From Notamacropus eugenii (Eukaryota; Chordata; Mammalia; Diprotodontia; Macropodidae): a DNA stretch of 64,000 nucleotides. Positions 21,660 through 32,164 of the stretch are shown here, one piece after another. The position numbers and the translations under genes are program-made. Below the pieces are notes generated by a model. The model did not search any database and was not told the origin of the DNA. It saw only the letters and a program-made list of their open reading frames with translations. Location: the NCBI RefSeq assembly GCF_028372415.1, contig NC_092872.1, forward strand, positions 88,200,613 to 88,264,612, read 5' to 3'. The stretch's first letter is position 1. The number at the start of each line of letters is the position of its first letter.

Positions 21660-22640
21660 ATATCAGTTATCAATACATCAATCAAGAGCAAGTATTTATT
21701 AAATGCCTACTATGTGCCAGGCACTGTTTCAAAGTTATGGGGATATAAAGACAGAAGTGAAATAGTTCATTCTCTCAAAGATTTTAATTCTAGTGGAAGA
21801 AACAACATACACATTCATGCACACACATATACACATATGTGTACATATATATACACACACATACACACACATGATGAGTATATACTTGGGGAAAATGTTG
21901 TAGCAACTGGGGGATCAGGAATGGCCTCATATAGGATTCAATTTATATTGAAATGAATATTGAGGGGAATTAGGGATTCCAAGAGGCAGAAATCAGTAGG
22001 GAGTGAATTCCAAGCAAGGGGCAAAGACAATGTGAAGGCCCAGAAGGTGAGACTGGAGTGGTTTGTATGCTGAACAATGAGTACATCAGTAGGGACTGGA
22101 TTTTAGAGCACAAGAAGAGTAATGTCCAAAAAGACTTAAAAGAGAGAAGGGATCAGGTTGTAAAGAAATTTAAATGTGAAATCTAGTGGTTTAAATTTGA
22201 TCCTAGAGTCAGTAGGTAGAAGCCGGAGTTACCTGCTAAAGTATTTGGGTGTATGTGATATGATCAGACCTGCATTCAGGAAAATCAGTTTTGTAGCACC
22301 TGTGTGGATAGATTGGAGCTGGAAAAGGATTGAGGCATGAAGACCAAATAAGAGTCTATATTGATCATTCAGGGAAGAGATGATCAGATTCTGAACCAGA
22401 GTGGTAGCTATGTGGTTAGAGAGGAGGGGATTCATCAGAGAGATATTGTATAGATAAAGAGGAAAAGATTTGGCAACTGATTGGATATGTGAGATGAGTG
22501 AAAGTAAGGAATTGAGGGTCATACAAAGGTTGAGAACCCAAGTAGCTAGGAAGATTGTGATGCCCTGGATAGCAACAGAGCAGCTCCACATAAGGGAGGG
22601 TTTGGCAGGAGAGATAATGAGTTCTATTTTGGACATGTTG
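21660..22640 (-). mobile_element. L2, ~1 kb with readable ORF2 C-terminus
   Basis: The L2 3' end starts with 'agtatttattaaatgcctac' and 'atgtgccaggcactgtttc', followed by a TA/CA tract (21813-21873) and 3' UTR. From 22640 down to 22229 the minus-strand frame encodes the L2 ORF2 C-terminus: 'LLSLISHIQSVAKSFPLYL' and 'NPLLSNHIATTLVQNLIIS' correspond to the conserved L2 blocks 'LSLTPHIQSISKSCRLYL' and 'TATTLVQATIIS'. Stops are few across this stretch. It is the best preserved L2 in the window. Confidence 0.88.
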
Positions 22641-22679
22641 AGTTTGAGTTGCCTAAACATCCTTCTGCTTGAGAACAGA

Positions 22680-23010
22680 AATGGAAGCAAGTGGCCTAAC
22701 TTCACCATTCTCTATCTATACTTCTCCCACATCTGCCCCATTTCAGTATTCTACCTATCTAGGGTAACCTTCTTTATTGTTGTATGATCTGTCCACAAGC
22801 AAAAATATATCTTAAAGTCTGTCTCCTCCAGGAAGTCTTTCTGGACCAAGCGCAGGTCAATTTCAATGCCAACTTTGCTTGGAAAAAAATAACACATCCT
22901 ACTTCTCTTGACCCTATCTTGCCCCACCCCAATTTACATCTGAATAGAAGGAAGAACAGGTCATCTCACATAATAGTTCTGTCTGAGATAGTGTTCCTTT
23001 TTGCAAGTTG
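22680..23010 (+). repeat. Probable L2 3' UTR, sense strand
   Basis: 'gtctcctccaggaagtcttt' followed by 'ctggacc' is typical of the sense L2 3' region. It lies immediately beyond the minus-strand L2, making an inverted pair. The rest is weakly similar. Confidence 0.45.
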
Positions 23011-23094
23011 ATAACAACTACCTTCTTTGCTCTGCAAAAAAAAGGAAGAATTGGGGAGGGAGGAAGAGAGGAAAAGAGGAAGCACCCACGCAAA

Positions 23095-23285
23095 TACTGA
23101 ATCCTTGGAAGCTAAGTGCCATTATTATCTCCATTTTACAGTCAGGGACACTAAGGTAGGCAGAGGTTAAGTGATCTGACCTGGGTTACACAGTTAGCAA
23201 GCACGAGATCAGATCTGAACTCAGTTCTTCCTGACTCCACACACAAGATTCTATCTACTTAGCTCCCCCAGGGATATATGACATC
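23095..23285 (-). repeat. MIR/THER SINE
   Basis: 'ctccattttacagtcaggg', 'gcagaggttaagtgatctg', 'acacagttagcaagcacg' and 'ttcttcctgactccac' in minus-strand order. Confidence 0.8.
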
Positions 23286-23349
23286 CCTAGGACCTAGAAC
23301 AGTTCTTAGAACATAATATGTGCTTAATCAATGTTCACTGATGGATTTA

Positions 23350-23625
23350 TTGGGCAACATAGTGTATATGTATGTAGCAAAGAGTGCCAAATCTGGAGTC
23401 AGGAAGAACTAGGCGCAGATGCTGACTCAGATGTTTATTTCCTAGTTGTGTGACTTTGGGTCATTAACCATATTAACCATTAACCAGGCCTGGTTCCTTT
23501 ATCTCTAAGATAGCAATAACATATCTGTCAGGAGTATTATGAAGATTAGATATGATAATGTATGTAAAGTGGTTTATAAATTTTAAAGTGGCATGTAAAT
23601 GTCAGCCATTGTTATTATGTTTACA
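23350..23625 (+). repeat. MIR/THER SINE
   Basis: 'ctggagtcaggaagaacta', 'tagttgtgtgactttgggtc', 'tatctctaagatagcaata' and 'tgtaaagtggtttataaat' in sense order. A short 'attaaccat' triplication (23465-23485) sits inside. Confidence 0.8.
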
Positions 23626-23639
23626 AGCTGCCATATTTA

Positions 23640-23706
23640 TGTGAGTGTGTATTTAACTTCATTTGAGCTGGTGTGTCTCTTTTTGTACCCTTTAGATTAG
23701 ACTCTG
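23640..23706 (+). repeat. L2 3' end, left half of a split copy
   Basis: 'gtaccctttagattagactc' plus 'tgagggc' is the sense L2 terminal block. It resumes at 25276 with 'aactctgtatctgctcctg', beyond the L1/HAL1 segment. Confidence 0.65.
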
Positions 23707-23716
23707 AGGGCAAGAA

Positions 23717-25262
23717 ATCTAGAAGCTGCAAGGTCCTGTGTGATTCTGACTACAATAATTAAATTATTTCTTTCTGGCTGCTTGCAGCATTTTCTCTTTG
23801 ATCTGGTAATTTTGGGATTTGGTTGCAATATTTCTTGATGTTTTCAGTTTGAGATCTCTTTCAGGAGGTGATCAGTGGATTCTTTTGAGAACTATTTTAC
23901 TGTCTAGTTCTAGGACTTCTTGGAAGTTTTCTTTATGATTTCTTGAAAGATCCCGTCCAGGCTCTTTTTTTCATCATGGCTTTCAGGTAAACCAATAATT
24001 TTTAAATTGTTTTTCCTGGATCTATTTTCCAGGCCAGTTGTTTTACCAATTTTTGGTAAAATATTTTCTTCTAATTTTTCATTCTTTTTTTTTTGACTGA
24101 TTCTTGATGTCTCATAAAGTCAGTAACTTCCACTTGCCCAATTCTAATTTTTAATGTATTGGTTTCTTCAATTAGATTTTGTATCTCCTTTTCTACTTGG
24201 CCCATTTTACTTTTTAAGGAATTCTTCTCTTCAGTGAGTTTTTGTGCCTCTTTGTCCACTTGTCCAATTCTATAATTTAAGGGCTTGTTTTATTCAGGGT
24301 ACTTTTTCCTCCTTTTTTTGAGGACGACTTATCTACAGTCAACTTTTGTCCTTCCTTTTGCAAGCTATTGACTCTCTCTTGCATACCTCTCACTTCTTTT
24401 CCCAGTTTTTCTTCTACCTTTCTTATTTGACTTTTTAAATCCTTCTTGAGCTCTTCCAAGAAGGCTTTTTGTGCTTGAGACAAGTTCATATTCCCCTTTG
24501 AGTTTTCATACGTGAGTATGTTGACAATGTTGTCCTCTTCTGATTTATGCCTTGATCTTCCCTGTCACCATAATAAGAAACTATGGTCATTGTCTGTTTC
24601 TGCTTTTTGCTCATGGAGTTGGCCTATTTCCTGGCTTTTAAAGTTGATCTCTTCTACTGGAGCACAGGGGTCTTTTTATGCTGGGAGTCCAGGATGTGGC
24701 CACTGGCTTTGTGTGCTGGGGCTAGAGGATAAAGGGGTCTGGCAGCTTACCTGGTACAAGCTGGAGTCAATAACACTGAAGCTCTTGGGGTGGGGTAGGG
24801 GAGTCTCTCGCCTGGAGGACACCTACTCACCCAGGCTTCTTTAAAGCACTGGGAGATGCGGCTGCTGGAGGATGCCTGCCCACTATTGTGCATGATGGTT
24901 TTCTGAGCTAGTGTCTATTGGTTCTCCTGCCTGTGCTGGCACACTGGTTGGGGGCGTGGGGTGAGTTCTGGTGTTGGTGTTTGCCTGTTCCACCACCCTG
25001 GGGCTCATGATATCCCCCTGGTTTGCTGAGATGGGGCTTGCCGCTGGTTTGCTGGGATACCTCCTATCCAGTACTGCTCCCCTCCCCCAGAGTGAGAGGG
25101 GCCTTTCCAGTTAAACACCTATTCTTCCTAGGCTGCAAGACTGCTGCACCCTGTCTTTCTGCTGGCTCAGCTGTTCCAGGGTTAATATTTTCTGGGCTTC
25201 CAGAGGTCAATAAGGGAGAGTGAGAGGGACTTACTTTTTACTCCACCATTTTGGCTCCCTAA
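23717..25262 (-). mobile_element. L1/HAL1 5' UTR and ORF1, minus strand
   Basis: The right edge at about 25259 is the element's 5' terminus: on the minus strand it begins 'agggagccaaaatggtggag'. This matches the L1 start that contains the YY1-type CAAAATGG/CAAGATGG core. A GC-richer 5' UTR follows (25260-24500), then ORF1 coding for coiled coils. It stops at about 23717 in the middle of ORF1 with no poly-A complement. Flanks GAGGGCAAGAAATCT (23706-23720) and GAGAGCAGGAACTCT (25267-25281) match at 12 of 15 positions, a possible target-site duplication. Confidence 0.8.
24071..24490 (-). pseudogene. L1/HAL1 ORF1 coiled-coil remnant
   Basis: Minus-strand frames encode heptad-rich sequence, such as 'KAFLEELKKDLKSQIRKVEE' and 'LTEEKNSLKSKMGQVEKEIQ'. 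ORF1p of L1 trimerises through such a coiled coil before its RRM and C-terminal domains. Frame breaks at about 24260-24290 separate two open parts. Confidence 0.8.
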
Positions 25263-25275
25263 ATTAGAGAGCAGG

Positions 25276-25345
25276 AACTCTGTATCTGCTCCTGACTATA
25301 GTACCTGTGTTGGCCATAACTGGGCCAGGGACACAAAAGATACTT
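25276..25345 (+). repeat. L2 3' end, right half of a split copy
   Basis: 'tgctcctgactatagtacc' and 'gatacttaacaaatgtggcc' complete the L2 terminus begun at 23640. Confidence 0.6.
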
Positions 25346-25389
25346 AACAAATGTGGCCATAACCATTCCTGTCAATGCGAATAGTTTGA

Positions 25390-25460
25390 GAATGTTAAAA
25401 CTGGGATAGATCCCAGAGATAGTGTAGTCCAATCTGTTGCCTAACTAACAGTGATGCTGA
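25390..25460 (-). repeat. MIR3-like fragment
   Basis: 'gttaaaactgggatagatcc' plus 'gtgtagtccaatctgttgcc' resembles the 5' block of minus-strand MIR3-like copies. Confidence 0.45.
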
Positions 25461-25469
25461 TGAAGCCGA

Positions 25470-26820
25470 GCAACGAGGGTAGTTGTTATTAACTGGTATA
25501 AAGGAAAATTATTTTAGTCAGAGATGTTAGATGGGATAAAGTGTCATTATGCTAATGGGTAGTGCTGCTTCTTTTGAAATTTTTTCTTGCTTATTCTCTC
25601 CCACCAGCCTCCTGTCTTAGATTGCTGTGACGACCTTTTTGGTTATTCCTTCCCAACTCTGGATTTGTACCCTCGGAACACGGACAGGCATTGTCATTGA
25701 CTTTTCACTTGCTCTCTGACCATGAGGATGTTCATGACGGTTTTTCCCCAAAGTTTTCTCCATTGGACCCTTTTCATTACCCTAATTACAGTATATTCCT
25801 CTTCTGCGACAACTAGTTGGTGTAATCACAGAAAGTAAAAAGCAGAGAGCAGAGCTAAGAAGGTATTGATATATTATTGAAATATAAGGATCTGTCTAGG
25901 CCCTATTATCCCTTTATAAAGTGACAAAAAACTCCCTAATTGAATTGGAAGGGATGTGTGTGGGGTGGAGCTGACCATTCACTTGGTGAAGACTGGTCAT
26001 GCCTCAATGGTCCTTAAAAGACAAGCCCATTAGTCCTGAAACATAATGTGAATTTAAGGTGTTAAAATCTGCAAGGAATTTTGTTTAGTGTGATCCTTAA
26101 ACCTTGGCCAAATAGCAGCGCGAGGAGGGGATTTCATCTCATCCCACTCCTCATTAGCCACATTGTCTTGCAACTGAGCTACTTACCCAATAGATAGAGA
26201 ATCTAGCAAGGAACAGAGTCATGTTCTTCAGATAGACAGACACAAACAGTCAATTTCCAAGCCAAGAAGCAGCTTCAGGGATCAAGACTCTATCCACAAA
26301 GAAAACAGCTGGCTAAGAATTAAGGAGAGAACTATTCCACGGAATTGCAGAAAGGAGCAAAAGACCAGAAAATCCAATTGAGTGACCTACCTAGATCACG
26401 AACACTCCAAGCTGAGAGCGATGGGAGAGGACTACAAAAAGAGAAATTACACTGGGGCTCTGTGGTATCAGAGATATTAGCTGCCTTAGCCACATTAATT
26501 CCCAACGCGTATGCCTCATCACCAGTGTATTCTTTGTTTGTGTCTGCTCTTCCTATTGTCTACTTGTGTGAGAGAGTAGATTCCAGTTTTATGGAGGGAA
26601 TGTTTTGAAGTCATTGTTTATACTATGCTATGTTAATAAATGCCTTTGCTTTTAGCCAGTTGTGTCTATTAGATGATTATTAAAGGTAAATATGTCAATG
26701 AACACTTTTGATCTGTAGTTTTAGCAGTGTAGATTGACTGGATTCCCTTGAACTTAAGGGAGGTAGTAGTCATATTCCTGTGGACTCAACTTGCAGACCT
26801 GTGAGTTCTGAGTTAAAGAG
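25470..26820. other. Unassigned segment, possibly LTR-derived
   Basis: No gene recognised. An AATAAA followed by 'tgcctttgcttttagcc' at about 26635-26660 looks like an LTR R region, and the open frame at 26345-26608 ends just upstream. No paired termini were found. Confidence 0.3.
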
Positions 26821-26829
26821 GAAGTCCAG

Positions 26830-26955
26830 GAGGGAGAAACCTAGCATAGCAGATAGAGAGATGATTTTGGAATCAGGAAGAACTGGGTTCAAGTCCTGAC
26901 TCTGATATGTGCTAATTATAGGACCATGATTAAATCAGTTCTCTGCGCCACAAGT
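26830..26955 (+). repeat. SINE 5' part (tRNA-headed)
   Basis: 'gatttggaatcaggaag' type sequence ('ttggaatcaggaagaactgg', 'gttcaagtcctgactctg') is the head of a sense MIR- or MAR1-type SINE. It passes directly into L3/CR1. Confidence 0.6.
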
Positions 26956-26959
26956 TCAA

Positions 26960-27195
26960 AGCTCTATAAGTTGTCGTGATATTTCAATCCAGCATAAGGA
27001 AAAATTTGCTAACAATCAGAGCAATCCAAAAATGAAATAGTCTGGTTCTGGGTGGTAGTAAGTAAGCTCCCTCTTAGTGGTGGTGAAGGTTGAATAACCA
27101 CTTGTCAGGGACATTAGAGATGAGATTATTGTCTTGGGCAGGACTTGGACTAAATGGCATATGGGGTTCTTTCAAAATCTAAGAATGTATGATTG
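26960..27195 (+). repeat. L3/CR1 LINE 3' end
   Basis: 'caatccaaaaatgaaatagtc', 'ataaccacttgtcagggac', 'cttggactaaatggcatatg' and 'atctaagaatgtatga' follow the order of the CR1/L3 3' terminus. Sense orientation. Confidence 0.7.
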
Positions 27196-27259
27196 TTCTT
27201 TGAATCCATGGCTAATTGCCTAATGAGTGATATAGGGACAAAGAATTTCGAGTTCAAAG

Positions 27260-27432
27260 AGGTAATGTGGGACTGGAGAAAGAGTGATTGGTCTGGAATC
27301 AAAGAACCTGGGTTCAAATCCTGACTTTACAATTTTGATACTGGGCTTCAGTTAATTCATCTGTAAAGGAGGGAGGTGGAGTAGATTATTTCTAAGGTCC
27401 CTTCCAAATCTAAAGTTATGATTCTCTGGAGA
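27260..27432 (+). repeat. MIR/THER SINE
   Basis: 'gtctggaatcaaagaacctg', 'ggttcaaatcctgacttta', 'gggcttcagttaattcatc' and 'gtcccttccaaatctaaag' in sense order. Confidence 0.8.
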
Positions 27433-27539
27433 CTGAATTTTTGTAGACCGTAGGGGTTAGGAAAGGTTAAGAGAGGATGGAGACCTTGAGTTGGCTTTAA
27501 AAGATATGTAGAATTAGAACTGATAGAAGTAAACTCCTT

Positions 27540-27785
27540 GAACCAGAGGTGGTGTAGCAGATACAGTGCCAAGTCTGGAGTCAGGAAGACTCATCATCTT
27601 GAGTTCAAATCTGGCCTCAGACATTTACTAGCTGTGTGACTCTGGGCAAGTCACTTAACTGTTTGCCTCAGTTTCTTCATCTGTAAAATGAACTGAAAAA
27701 GGAAATGGCAAACCACTCCAGGATCTTGATCAAGAAAACTTCAATTGGGATAATGAAAATTTGGATACAACTGAAAAATGACTGA
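27540..27785 (+). mobile_element. MAR1-type SINE
   Basis: Near complete: 'gtctggagtcaggaagactc', 'tgactctgggcaagtcactt', 'gaaaaaggaaatggcaaacc', and an end 'gaaaaatgactgagcaacaa'. Its sequence identity to MAR1-type consensus appears high. Confidence 0.88.
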
Positions 27786-27865
27786 GCAACAAACTCTTTG
27801 AGGGCCAGAACTATTTTGTTTTTGTATTTGTATCCCCAGGGCCAGATACAGTGTTGTTGGCTTGT
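27786..27865 (+). repeat. L2 3' end fragment
   Basis: 'ctttgagggccagaactatt' and 'tgtatccccagggccagat' are the sense L2 terminal block. Confidence 0.65.
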
Positions 27866-28817
27866 TTGTTTTTGTTTTGGACTAGATCTGTGACTTAATT
27901 TCTATGGGAAATTTCCTTTCAAAAAAACATTCTGCCAATGCAGACCAGCACTGACTTAATAACATAGATTTTTTAAAAAAAATTATTTTAATATATAATT
28001 TATTTATTTTTTGGTTTTCAACATTCACTTCTGCAAGAATTTGAATTCCAATTTTTCTCCCTTTCTCTCCCCACTTCCATCCCAGGACAGCATGCACATC
28101 ATTCACCCTTTCTTCCAGTTTGTCTTCCCTTCTATCATCCCCCCTTCATCAGTTCCCCTCCCCTCTATTTTCCTGTAGGGTAAAATAAATTTCTATATGC
28201 CATTACCTATACATCTTATTTCCCAGTTGCATGCAAAAAACAATTTTTAACTTTCGTTCTAAAACTTTGAGTTCCATATTCTCTCCCTTCCTCCCTTCCC
28301 ACCCATCCTAATTGAGAAAACAAGCAATTCAATATAGATTATACACGTGTAGCCATACAAAACACTTCCACAATAGTTATGTTTCAAAAGACTAACCCTG
28401 TTTCCCTCTGTCTTGTCCTGCCCTCCATTTATTCCATTCTCTCCCTTGACCTGTCCTCCCATAATAGTGTTTGCTTCTGATTATCCCTTTCCCCAACTTG
28501 CTGTCCCTTCTATTAACTTATGTCTCCTATCCCCTTCCCTACTGCCTTCTCACAGAGTAAGATAGATTTTCCTACCCAAGTAAGTGTGTGTTTTTCACTC
28601 CTTAAATCAAATACCATGAGAGTAAGGCTTACTTATTTCCTTTCATCTCCCCCTCTTCATCTCCACTGTAAAAGTTCTTTCGTGCCTCTTTTATGTGAGA
28701 CTATTTGCTACATTCTATATCTCCCTGTCTCTTACTCCTAATACATTCCACTGAACAGTAAATTTTATTTTTTAGGTATTCTCCCTTCATATTCAGCTGA
28801 CTTTGTGCCCTCTGTCT

Positions 28818-28951
28818 ATGTAAGTATGTATGTATATTTATATATGTTATATATATTATATATACATACACACACATACACATATATAACATACACACCT
28901 ATACACACCTACATATAAAAATACATATACATATATCTATGTATATGTGTA

Positions 28952-29022
<71 letters not shown>
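28818..29022 (+). repeat. (TA)n/(TG)n compound microsatellite in HAL1 3' UTR
   Basis: ATGT, TATA, CACA and TGTG units with a (TA) core of about 22 uninterrupted units (28968-29011). The second HAL1 has a (GT) tract at the corresponding place (48132-48164). Confidence 0.95.
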
Positions 29023-29159
29023 TCCCTCTAACTACTCTAGCAGTGAAAAACGTCTCATGAGTTGCAAATAATATCTTTCCATGTAGGAATGTAAACAGTT
29101 CAACTTTAGTGAGTTCCTTATGGCTTCTCTTTCCTGTTTGCCTTTTCATGTTTCTCTTG

Positions 29160-30120
29160 ATTCTTGTATTTGAAAGTCAAATTTTCTATTCAGTTCTGGT
29201 CTTTTCAACAAGAATCCTTGGAAGTCTTCTATTTCATTGAAATTCCATTTTTTCCCCTGAAGTATTATACTCAGATTTGCTGGTTTTAATCCTGCCTCCT
29301 TTGACCTCTGAAATATCATATTCCAAATCCTTTGATCCCTTAGTGTAGAAGCTGTTAAATCCTATGCTATCCTGATTGTATTTCTACAATACTTGAATTG
29401 TTTCTTTCTGACTGCTTGTAATATATTCTCCTTGATTTGGGAATTCTGGAATTTGGCTACAATATTTCTAGAAGTTTTTCTTTTGGGGTTTCTTTCAGGA
29501 GGTGATCAGTGAATTCTTTATATTTCGATTTTATCATCTGGTTCTAAAATATCAGGGTGGTTTTCCTTGATGATTTAGAAGCTGATGTCTAAGTTTGTTT
29601 TTTTTTTTTTTTGATCATGGTTTTCAGGTAGACGAACAATTTTTTAATTATCTCTCCTGGATCTATTTTCCAGGTCAGTTGTTTTTCCAGTGAGATATTT
29701 CACATTTTCTTCTACTTTTTTCATTCTTTTGACTTTGCCTCATAATTTCTTGATTTCTTATGAAATCATTAGCTTTCATCTGCTCCATTCTAATTTTTAA
29801 AGAAGTATTTTCTTCAGTGAGTTTTTGGACCTTTTTTTCCATTTGGTCAATCCCGCTTTTTAAGACATTTTTCTCCTCATTGGCTTTTTGGACATCTCTT
29901 GCCATTTGGGTTAGTCTATTTTTAAAAGTGTTATTTTCTTCACCATTTTTTCTTTGGTCTCCTTTAGCAAGCTATTGACTTATTTTTCATGATTTTCTTG
30001 CATTGCTCTCATTTGTCTTCCCAATTTTTCCTCCACCTCTCTTATTTGATTTTCAAAATTCTTTTTTGAGCTCTTCCATGGCCTGAGACCATTTCATATT
30101 TTTTTCGGAGGCTTTGGACA
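29160..30120 (-). pseudogene. HAL1 ORF1 remnant
   Basis: Minus-strand frame 29905-29675 encodes a heptad-rich coiled coil ('NVLKSGIDQMEKKVQKLTEE'). Further on, around 29300-29160, decayed sequence matches the ORF1 C-terminal domain (the complement of 'tactcagatttgctgg' corresponds to the 'YPAKLS' block). This protein would act as an RNA-binding chaperone of the retrotransposon. Stops and frame shifts show it is dead. Confidence 0.8.
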
Positions 30121-31435
30121 TAGGAGCCTTGACCTTGCTGTCTTCCTCCAGTTATATACTTTGTCCTTTCTCTGGTTGTATGCTTTGCTCTTCCTCATCT
30201 GAAACGATAGAAGAAAATACCTTTTCACTGGGTAAGTAACTTTCTACAGTCATATTTTTCTCCTTTTTTTGGCATTTTCTCAGCCAATTACTTGACTTTT
30301 GACCCCTTTGTAAAGTTGATGGTATACTACCCCAGTCTTCAGAGGTTTTGTGCAGCTGTTCTCTGAGATATCTCTAAGGAACTATACATTCTCAGTTCCT
30401 CCAAAGTGGCATGGTCAAGAGAGAGGTGCCTACTCCTCTCCTGGCCTGTGCTTTGGTCTGTGAGCTACCACAAGCACTCTTCTCCACCCTGGAATTGCGA
30501 GTAGGATTTCCTCTCCACAGCCACCACCAGCTCTGCCATGCCAGAGCTCCTCCTTACCCCAGGACCCTCCCTCAGGACAGAGACCCATATCAGCTACTTG
30601 TTTCCATAACTGTTTGTAGAGTTCTAGAAGTGGCCACTGTTGTGGCAGTGGCTGCTGCCACTCTGGAACTGGGGCTGGGAACTGAGCCAGACCATGCTCC
30701 CTTCTCACCCAGGTGAAAGAGTTTTCTCACTGACCTTTGAAGCTGTCTTTGGTTTTTGTGGGTGAGAAATCTGGAAACGGTAGCAGCTGCCTGTGATTAG
30801 TGCCTTGTAGCCTGCTGCAGTCCCATCTGTACTAATGCAGCCCAGGCTGGACTATGCTCTGCTGCAAGTCCAGCACGACAGACACTTCTGTCAGCCTTCC
30901 AGGTTGTCTTGGGCAGGAAGTCTGTTTCACTCTGTCATTTTGTGGCTTCTGCTCCTCTAGGATTTGTTTAGAGTCATTTTTCAGCAGATATTTTAAGGGC
31001 TTTGGGGGGAGAGCTTGAGCAGGTCCATGCTTCTACTCTGTCATCTTGGCTCCACCCCCTCTTTAGAACATAGTTTTAGAAAGTTTCCTGAGGGAGGGGT
31101 TAAGTGACATTGCCCAAAATGTTTCAGAGGTGGGACTTAAATCTAAGTCTTCCTGAGGCCTGGACTTAAGAAATGCTGGTTGAATGTTATAGATGAGTTA
31201 TAGAGCTAAACTAGTGGAGAGAGATTGTGAAGAGTGAATTCTTCACACCATACTTTACTTTCCTCCTTATTTTCTGACCATCATCTTCTCATGTTACCTC
31301 TTGGTCATACCCTGGATATTTTAACCTTTTTATTTGGGAGGTTTATTTCTTCTATTTCTGTTCTCATACTCACTCTTTCCCCTTGACTAACCTGATTGGT
31401 AGATCCTTCCACTTCACTTAAAACTCCCTTACAGG

Positions 31436-31600
31436 GGCAACAAGGTGGCACAGTGAGTAGAGCACTGATCCTGGAGTCAGCAGTACCTGAGTTCAGATCG
31501 GACCTGAGAAACTTGACACACTTACTAGCTGTTTGACCTTGGGTAAGTTGCTAACCTCAATTGCCTTGCTTGTTCCAGAAAAGAAAAAACCAGCTCCCAT
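31436..31600 (+). mobile_element. tRNA-headed marsupial SINE (WSINE-type)
   Basis: 'gcaacaaggtggcacagtg', 'atcctggagtcagcagtacc', 'cttactagctgtttgacctt', 'ctcaattgccttgc' and an A-rich tail with 'agaaaagaaaaaacc'. It lacks the long MAR1-type 3' body. Confidence 0.8.
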
Positions 31601-31609
31601 CTTCTCACC

Positions 31610-31915
31610 CAATTATGTTGCTCCTGGGTATGTATCTTCCTTCCTTCCTCCTCCTAGTTCTGGAACCCACTATCAAATCACTTCTTTCATTGTTCTTAGA
31701 GTGTATCAATCTGCCCTACTATGGTTCCATTTACCTCGTCTGTAACTTTTTGGACCAAATCACCCCTCTCTGTTCACCACATTCCCATGTGTGTGTTCCC
31801 TCCCATTAGGGGGTAAATTCCTTGAAAACAGCGACTCTCTTTGTTTTTTTATTTGTATCCATAGAAGTTAGTACAGTGTTTGGCCCATAATGAGCACTTA
31901 ATACATGTTTTGTTT
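31610..31915 (+). repeat. L2 3' region
   Basis: The terminal block is clear: 'taaattccttgaaaacagcg', 'tttatttgtatccatagaag', 'ataatgagcacttaatacatg'. The upstream pyrimidine-rich part is compatible with the L2 3' UTR. Confidence 0.65.
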
Positions 31916-32029
31916 TTAACTCATTCATTTAATGAAAACATAGATCAAATCTCTTTCTCCCCTCTACCCCCATATTAGCATACATCAATTTCATACCTAT
32001 AGGGGTTGAGGATCCAACACTGTCTTTTT

Positions 32030-32110
32030 ACACAAAAAGAAACCAAGACCTGGAGAAGTGACTCTACACAGCTAGGGACTAGATAGGGCTGTGACTAAAA
32101 CTGGAGAACT
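32030..32110 (-). repeat. MIR fragment
   Basis: 'aaagaaaccaagacctggag' and 'ctacacagctagggactaga' resemble the minus-strand CORE. Confidence 0.5.
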
Positions 32111-32164
32111 GGAGAATCCAGCCTAAAATGCTGCTACTGAAGTATTGCAAGCCCCATTTACAAT

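Larger units (their letters stand above)
27968..31066 (-). mobile_element. Nearly full-length HAL1 (half-L1)
   Basis: HAL1 elements are L1 derivatives with ORF1 and a 3' UTR but no ORF2; they depend on L1 enzymes. Right edge: on the minus strand the element starts 'gggtggagccaagatgacag', the L1-type 5' terminus. Then come a GC-richer 5' UTR (to about 30280), ORF1 with coiled coil (29905-29675) and C-terminal domain (about 29300-29160). ORF1 is followed directly by a pyrimidine-rich 3' UTR (as seen on plus) with a TA/TG tract (28818-29022). The T-rich left edge at 27968-27985 is the poly-A complement. AACATAG at 27961-27967 and 31067-31073 is a plausible target-site duplication. No ORF2 sequence lies between ORF1 and the 3' UTR. 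ORF1 is broken by frameshifts. Confidence 0.85.

Noticed and set aside
22470..22787. Plus-strand frame of 105 codons
   Set aside because: It is the antisense of the L2 ORF2 frame, which has clear homology.
24071..24489. Coiled-coil protein gene
   Set aside because: The heptad-rich frames belong to L1/HAL1 ORF1, given the adjoining L1-type 5' terminus and the parallel copy at 29.7 kb.
30411..30716. GC-richer frames on both strands as a possible exon with a CpG island
   Set aside because: They lie in the HAL1 5' UTR; the same texture is present in the L1/HAL1 5' UTR at 24.5-25.2 kb.
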